DNA from: Apostichopus parvimensis
Lineage: Eukaryota; Echinodermata; Holothuroidea; Aspidochirotida; Stichopodidae
NCBI GenBank assembly: GCA_000934455.1
Contig: KN887841.1
Location: 22,916-44,708 of the forward strand
DNA length: 21,793 bases
Direction of reading: 5' to 3'
Shown: positions 16,712 to 21,793 of the stretch, in pieces
Numbering within the stretch: position 1 is the first letter of the stretch
Layout: each line of letters begins with the position of its first letter
Program-made: the position numbers and the translations under genes
Notes under the pieces: model-generated
Told to the model about the DNA's origin: nothing
Seen by the model: the letters and a program-made list of their open reading frames with translations, nothing else
The model's database searches: none

Positions 16712-17178
16712 ATGATTAAATGTAGTTTGTAACGGATTTTCATGAAAATATAGTGAGAGTACCGCAAATTAGTTATAGGTAATTTAAATTACTCAAAATG
16801 CGGAACGATACGCATTGAAGGTTTCTTAGTAACACTAAAATTATAACAAAACGGAACTATACAGAAAGCCTGCAGAAAAGATCGATCAATTAGCATGTGT
16901 AGCGTCACTTTAAAGTTTTCGCCGTTTTATTTTTCGAAACAAAATGAAAAGATTATCACGGTGAACAACGTGCACTATACAAGGAAGTAAATGGTTACAG
17001 TATATATTTAAAATAAACACATTGCAAATTAACCATTGAACTGTGAAACGAGCTGCATTCGCAAATACTGTTTATAAAGAGTACTTAACAACTAATAGCA
17101 TTGTCACAGAGGAAATTGACTCGACACTTGAAGGGCTGAACTTATACACTGTTCCTCATAGCATAGCTTAATTAATAT
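16712..17178. other. Region upstream of gene 2
   Basis: AT-rich sequence that would include the gene 2 promoter. No coding content and no transcription-factor site that can be supported by eye apart from the TATA-like element listed separately. Confidence 0.4.
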
Positions 17179-17185
17179 TATATAA
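17179..17185 (+). promoter_or_regulatory. Candidate TATA box of gene 2
   Basis: TATATAA, 36 bases before the start codon at 17221. If used, transcription would begin roughly 10 bases before the ATG, giving a very short leader. The surroundings are AT-rich, so chance occurrence is quite possible. Confidence 0.25.
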
Positions 17186-17220
17186 CCAACATAATTAGTA
17201 ACGTTCGCACGAAGAAGATA

Positions 17221-17329
17221 ATGTTTAACACTTGGTTCAGTCTTATCGCCCAGCTGTCGATGTTGACGTTACTTGCAGCTGTAAATCCGGGCATGATTTC
17301 TCGAATCACTCCCAACGGATTTCGTTTCT
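17221..17329 (+). CDS. Gene 2 exon 1: signal peptide and N-terminal family motif
   Basis: The ATG is chosen because it opens a signal peptide (MFNTWFSLIAQLSMLTLLAA) directly followed by VNPGMISRITPNGF, which matches the mature N-terminus 'NPGxxxRIxxKGL' of BPI, LBP and PLTP. The exon ends in phase 1 at GTAAGT. The open frame continuing beyond 17329 is intron read-through. Confidence 0.93.
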
Positions 17330-20300
17330 GTAAGTTTATTTCGATTTTACTTTACCATTTCATGTGTATTATCACGTTGCTATCTTTATTCAACTTGTGT
17401 GTACACCATATGGACTTAAAGCGTACTGAGCAAGGTTGCCTAGATAGGAATTCAACTCCTCATATCAGTATGCAGGTGTTCATATTTTTTGTTAGTCTAG
17501 CGCACGGGGACCACGCGCAAAATTTGGTTCGCGAAAGATTTCAAGCCGGCCCGGATCGAGTTGAAAAACCAACTGGCCTACCTTGCCACATTTTCCCAAT
17601 CTATAGGTTTTGTATGATTTTGACTCACCCTTTGCTCAAACCAATTTATTTCTCTGTATTTTCAAAAAAGACATAATGAAGAAAGTTTGAAAAGGGAAGG
17701 ATTAGTGCCGTAGTTTACGACTCAAGAAACTGACAAGAATATTTATGAAACATTAACAGATCTCCAGTAATGAAGAAGTACCATCTATCATTTATACTTA
17801 AGAAATTACTTAATTCTTTAACATTCACTTGAAAACAAGTTAGTTTCTTTCTTGGTTCTGATCATAGATTATAAATTTCGTAGATATCTTTCGGGTTTTT
17901 TGTTCATATGGTGTACTTTTAGTTAATTGTTGCAAAGTCGTGTGAAAAATCTCTGTGCCTGGATACAAGGCTACAAACTTTATCGTTTTACTACATTGTT
18001 TTGCAGTAGGAGAAGAGGTGCGCGAGTTGCTACGGTACTCTCATCCAGACTGACTTAGTAACGATAATGCGCGCATTTGGTTAGGAAATAAATTAAAAGT
18101 AAAAAAGTAAAGATGTAGGAGCAGAGGACAGAAGTGTTAGATCAGCAGCATGCAGATAAACAGATGTAGACGCAGACGTCCACACTGATGACGTAATCAC
18201 TGAAGAAGAGGCAGATTGTACTCAGTGACAGGTTTGACAGGCTACAGATTAGACTTTGTTCCTATATTCTGTTTTTCGATAAGTTTTCTTTTTTCTTCTT
18301 TCATTTAACATAGTACGTGTTGCTGGAGTCCAGAAGATAGAGGAGATGGTCAAACAATATCCAATTCCTCCACAGTCCGGCAAATCACACGGAATCAGCT
18401 ACAAAGTTTGGAAGTATAAATGAAATTTACGTTTAAACAACACTTTTCTGTAAAGTTGTGTTCCCTCACTTTGGCCCAGAAAAGACATTGGAAACTTCAC
18501 TAAATAGACCGTAAATAGTGTGATGTTTCAAAATTGTATCTCAGACTTTTGAAACTTTCATCAAGAAATTCGGCTAATTTATGTCAAAATGTCTATAAAA
18601 TGTTGGATATTTGGACTAATACGATTATTTATAATGTCCTTTTGTGAGCCACCGTTTATTCAATACCATCGATTGTTAGGTTTTTGTGTTCAATGTTATT
18701 GGGTTTCTTTTACATAACGATCTTAAATACAGCCAAGTCTGTTCATGCACTGGTACTAATTTCAATATCAGTTTCATTCCCAACATCCACTTCCCTTAAC
18801 GTATACCCCCCCCCCCCATCCCCACCGACTAGTAGAAAAAAAACCCGTCTTATTCATATACCTATAGCTATGCGAGAGTCATTTAGCGGTCAAATAAACC
18901 GTACAAACTTTTATATGCTATCAATGTAGAACTTAACAGACCAATTTAGTTGGATTATTCAATATAATTCGCAAATGGATATACAGTTGTATTACGATAT
19001 AAAACTGACAGTAAGACTAATTAATTATCTCATTACGAAATTTATAATCCCACCCCCTCCCCCACCTCCTCATTTTCTTGCGTCTAACTCTACATGCAGT
19101 TTCATTGTGAATCTCGATTTCCTAGAAAATGTGCAATGAACTTTGATCCTTAGCTTTAACAATTGCGCAACCAATTTTTAAGAGCAATCCTTCCCTCTAT
19201 AAGTAACTTATGCTTATATTGTAATGCGTTTATCGCACAGTTTTTGGTACTGTCTCTCACTATATATATATGCTGTTGTCCAGTACGCGTTATTTCACTA
19301 AAACTTGATTTCAACGAATAAATTGTTATCTTGTTGCGAAAAAATGCCTTTGGAAGTTTATCTTTCAAGTAGCTGCATCTTTCGAGTAGCTATACTGTTA
19401 AGGAGTTGCTTATTAAACATGATGTAAGTTATCGATTTTTCTTTTAATATCAACAGCGTAGAAGTCGTTGACTTTGACATTCCGATTTCCGAGCTTCGTG
19501 CAGGGCCTGGCCCTAAACTTACCATATCAGCTTCAAACATGGACATGCTTTTGAGTGGTAACTTTGAGGTTCACTTGTAAGTCTACTTCAAAGTATTCTC
19601 TTTGTCTGTGATATTGACAAGGAAGACAACACTGGGGGTGGGGGGGGGGGTGGGGTGAGGAGGAGGGGAGGACAAAGATTAGTTCTTCATGGTCCACTCT
19701 TGAGTGCAAGGGATAACATCTAAGGATGATCCCCTGGTACATGGATTACTAACTTCATTCCATCGATACCCTTACAGGTGTCTTAGTGATCTGTGATCCT
19801 CTCAGGTGCTAGAAAAAATACCCTTTAGATCATTCAGTGCTATGTCAAATATTTCCCCTTAATCCTAAAATGGTGATTTTATTATCAAGAATCCAGTTTG
19901 CATTGTGCGATATTAAATGCTCTTATGAACGAGTGTCAATATCATTCACCAATATTAGATATCTGGGGTACATTGGACCCTAAATTTTGACTATTCAATT
20001 TATATTTTCATTAATTTGTTTTTTGTCATTCTTTAATATTAGAGATCTGGGGTATTTGTTACACGATATTAATATTTGAGCCTAAGGTAGTGATTTGCTT
20101 CCTTTTCAGTTTTGGGAGCCATTCTGGTGAATTTGATGCCCTTATAAAGAACATTTCATTGTCATTATCTGTTTTTGTTGGTAAGTGAAATTAATTTATT
20201 CCGAAAATTTAAATGTCAATACACAAAGAAATATTTCATATTTACATAACCATATGTATGCAAGGGTTGACCATATATATGTTGTTTACTAGTGTTGCCC

Positions 20301-20769
20301 AAATTAAGGATCAATTTAAGAATGCTACAAATTACTTGAAGTTTCCAATACTATTTACTTGAGTATCCATCTGCTTATCATTCCCATATGTTGACCTTTT
20401 TGGAGGAGAACACTAAGTTACATAAAATGCATATTTCGAATATGTTGCTGCACATGTTAAGATTCGCATTAAAAGCTACTGACAATTCACTGCAGGCAAT
20501 TTTCTCGTGGAGGGATTGCGTTAGGAGAAGGAGAAGCCGATTTACCATTTCATGTATGATATAAACTAAACACATTGTACACGGTGACGAACCTATCAAG
20601 CCATAACATTCCCTCTGTAAACAAGTTTGCTGAAACAAAGTAAAGAGTGTTCATTTCATTTCTTGATGCTTCTCACAGCTGAAAGTGGAGGACGTCCTTC
20701 CGTCAATACTAGTTCCAGTTATTGCACATTCCATGTTAGTGACGTCTACCTAGATCTTCACGGTCACAA
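17221..20769 (+). CDS. BPI/LBP family protein, gene 2 (5' part, 5 exons, 3'-truncated by window)
   Basis: Start of a second secreted BPI/LBP protein. Coding exons are 17221-17329, 18314-18413, 19457-19576, 20110-20180 and 20679-20769, joined in frame by GT...AG introns, about 164 residues in the window. The order of visible parts is: a hydrophobic signal peptide of about 20 residues; the family N-terminal motif VNPGMISRITPNGF; a helix with VAGVQKIEEMVKQYPIPP; a strand segment VEVVDFDIPISELRAGPGPK; SGNFEVHFF; a strand with SLSLSVFV; and PSVNTSSSYCTFHV with the first cysteine of the conserved N-domain disulfide. The rest of the N barrel, the linker and the C barrel should follow right of the window. 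Odd point: the segment that is lysine-rich and binds LPS in vertebrate BPI has no Lys or Arg here, so the ligand may differ. It is a tandem paralogue of gene 1, start to stop distance 6.5 kb. Confidence 0.9.
17330..18313. other. Gene 2 intron 1, nothing recognised
   Basis: Nearly 1 kb, starting GTAAGT and ending in a T-rich tract with TTTAACATAG. No repeat or embedded gene recognised. Confidence 0.5.
18314..18413 (+). CDS. Gene 2 exon 2
   Basis: 100-bp exon, phase 1 in and phase 2 out. It reads (L)RVAGVQKIEEMVKQYPIPP and QSGKSHGISYKVW. It aligns with the first long helix and 'IPDYSGxFKIxxxGxGxYxF' of BPI/LBP. The donor GTATAA is weaker than the others, but the phase (AA + C gives Asn) joins the next exon without a break. 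Confidence 0.82.
18414..19456. other. Gene 2 intron 2, with C-rich runs
   Basis: Holds C-rich tracts at about 18806-18827 and 19048-19068, otherwise AT-rich. No embedded gene recognised. Confidence 0.5.
19457..19576 (+). CDS. Gene 2 exon 3
   Basis: 120-bp exon between TCAACAG and GTAAGT. It reads VEVVDFDIPISELRAGPGPK, then LTISASNMDMLLSGNFEVH. It aligns with the strands around the cationic tip of the N-terminal barrel of BPI; here NMDMLLSGNFEVHFF lacks the basic residues. Confidence 0.9.
19577..20109. other. Gene 2 intron 3, with a G-rich tract and a duplicated segment
   Basis: A G-rich stretch at 19634-19672 on the sense strand has several runs of four or more G. A segment like AATATTAGATATCTGGGGTA at about 19951 recurs at about 20035 (AATATTAGAGATCTGGGGTA), suggesting a short local duplication. 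No exon recognised between. Confidence 0.6.
20110..20180 (+). CDS. Gene 2 exon 4
   Basis: 71-bp exon between CCTTTTCAG and GTAAGT, phase 2 in and phase 1 out. It reads (F)FGSHSGEFDALIKNISLSLS then VFV. It aligns with '[23 protein letters not shown]' of BPI and has an NIS sequon. Confidence 0.88.
20679..20769 (+). CDS. Gene 2 exon 5 (first disulfide cysteine)
   Basis: 91-bp exon between TTCTCACAG and GTAAGT, phase 1 in and phase 2 out. It reads (A)ESGGRPSVNTSSSYCTFHVS then DVYLDLHGH. The cysteine aligns with the first half of the conserved BPI disulfide. NTS is a sequon. The phase-2 end fits the first visible exon of gene 1, which starts by completing a phase-2 codon. Confidence 0.9.
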
Positions 20770-21377
20770 GTAAGTAAATTATTAAGGTTTGAAGATAATG
20801 AAGGGAAATGAATTAGACATCTGTAATGTGTACATCATTGTTTGCGTTATGCTGAGGATACTTAAAGGATACAAAGGCTGTAACATCTTGTTACTTCACA
20901 TATTATCAGTAAGAAAACTACACTGTTGCACATTAAAATAACGCTATATTAGATGCCCCTTAACTCCACAGGGCAAAGGGGCTCAATCGGGGGATTTTCT
21001 ACATTCAGTCGATGAAAACTTTGACCACTCTTCGAGATGTGCACCCTCCCCTCGCTTGAGACAGTTTTAGACTACTTTTTCCTTCCAAGAGCAGCGTACG
21101 AAAATAGTATATTGTCGAGTAAAGAGGCCTGTATACAAGTAAATAAAACGTAGGGGTCTCAAAGCTTAAACTTTACAGAGTCATGATATGTAAACAATGT
21201 GCCAGCTTTCCGGTGAGGGATGGAGTTTAGCTATTGAAAACTTATACAACGACTAAGAGGCCACATTACTTTATAGATTTAGTGTGTGAGTCAGAGAAGC
21301 TCGTAGAATGAGCATATGTTGTAATAGACATAATTGTCATGAACAACTTCCCTAAACAGCTAAGAGAAATATGATTC
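20770..21377. other. Gene 2 intron 5, left part, nothing recognised
   Basis: No copy of the WINDKAAAYLED-type exon was found here, so the next coding exon should lie beyond the right edge. Confidence 0.5.
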
Positions 21378-21437
21378 CATTTGTGAGATATCCATCTGAG
21401 GGATCTACATTTAGGAGATATCCATCTGAGGGATCTA
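21378..21437. repeat. 30-bp tandem duplication
   Basis: GAGATATCCATCTGAGGGAT occurs at 21385 and again at 21415, each preceded by a CATTT-like stretch; two copies. Confidence 0.9.
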
Positions 21438-21602
21438 ATGTTTGTTCACACATAGGGCTGAATATTTCATCAAATCTTAATATGACGTCATCGAGTCAGA
21501 TGTGCTTCATGTTTGTATTGTTTTCTTAATTTATTAAAATGTTTATTTTCTGTTATGGTGATGGGTATTGCACATACTGACTTTGAAGTATTGCAACCTT
21601 TT

Positions 21603-21793
21603 ACATATACTGATCATGGCACTGGTCTCAGTGTCAACACTGTTAACATTATACAACCTTAACGAACCACGGCACTGGTTTCAGTGTTAACACTGTTAAC
21701 ATTCTACCACATGTACTAATCATGGCACTGATTTCAGTGTTAACACTGTTAACATTCTACTACATGTACTAATCATGGCACTGATTTCAGTGT
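21603..21793. repeat. 53-bp minisatellite, at least 3.3 copies, running off the right edge
   Basis: GGCACTG starts at 21618, 21671, 21724 and 21777, an exact 53-bp period. Each full unit carries the near-palindrome GTTAACACTGTTAAC (one base differs in the first copy) and a linker like ATTCTACTACATGTACTAAT. The total length is unknown because the array continues beyond the window. Confidence 0.95.

Noticed and set aside
17330-17676. Continuation of the gene 2 exon 1 frame to 17676.
   Set aside because: The BPI/LBP homology stops at the GTAAGT donor at 17330 and resumes in the exon at 18314 in matching phase; the extension is intron read-through.

Overview
This is animal nuclear DNA, most likely from a marine invertebrate. 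Small coding exons (43 to 177 bp) are bounded by GT...AG introns, the noncoding sequence is AT-rich, and there are tRNA-like SINE sequences, an RTE-type LINE and several minisatellites. The species cannot be told from the window. An echinoderm or other invertebrate fits, but that is inference.

The functional content is two genes on the + strand encoding proteins of the BPI/LBP family (bactericidal permeability-increasing / lipopolysaccharide-binding proteins; tubular lipid-binding superfamily). They lie head to tail. Gene 1 is cut by the left edge. Its last eleven coding exons lie at 409-10670 and give about 313 residues from the end of the N-terminal barrel through the whole C-terminal barrel to the stop. 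Gene 2 starts at 17221 with a signal peptide and the family N-terminal motif, runs through five exons to 20769 and leaves the window at the right edge. Together the two partial genes cover almost a whole family protein, and their reading phases interlock: exon 5 of gene 2 ends in phase 2 and the first visible exon of gene 1 starts by completing a phase-2 codon.

Between the genes, at 13993-14094, there is a second, diverged copy of gene 1's last exon, with its own splice acceptor, the same reading phase and an open frame to a stop. It is either an alternative C-terminus of gene 1 or the remnant of a lost third family member. It is the most interesting signal here.

The first visible intron of gene 1 (461-4573) holds a nearly complete sense-oriented LINE of the RTE type (about 690-4209), with endonuclease and reverse transcriptase but one frameshift and one in-frame stop. 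A tRNA-derived SINE lies reversed at about 5761-6006, and a tRNA-like sequence is cut by the left edge. Other repeats are a 47-bp tandem repeat (8904-9071), a tandem repeat of 167 and 155 bp with inverted 12-bp ends (12898-13259), a foldback in a field of degenerate repeats (15390-16140), a 12-bp-arm hairpin next to a GT microsatellite (16610-16711) and a 53-bp satellite running off the right edge. Several C- or G-homopolymer tracts are scattered through introns. No prokaryotic features, CRISPR arrays or canonical RNA genes were found.
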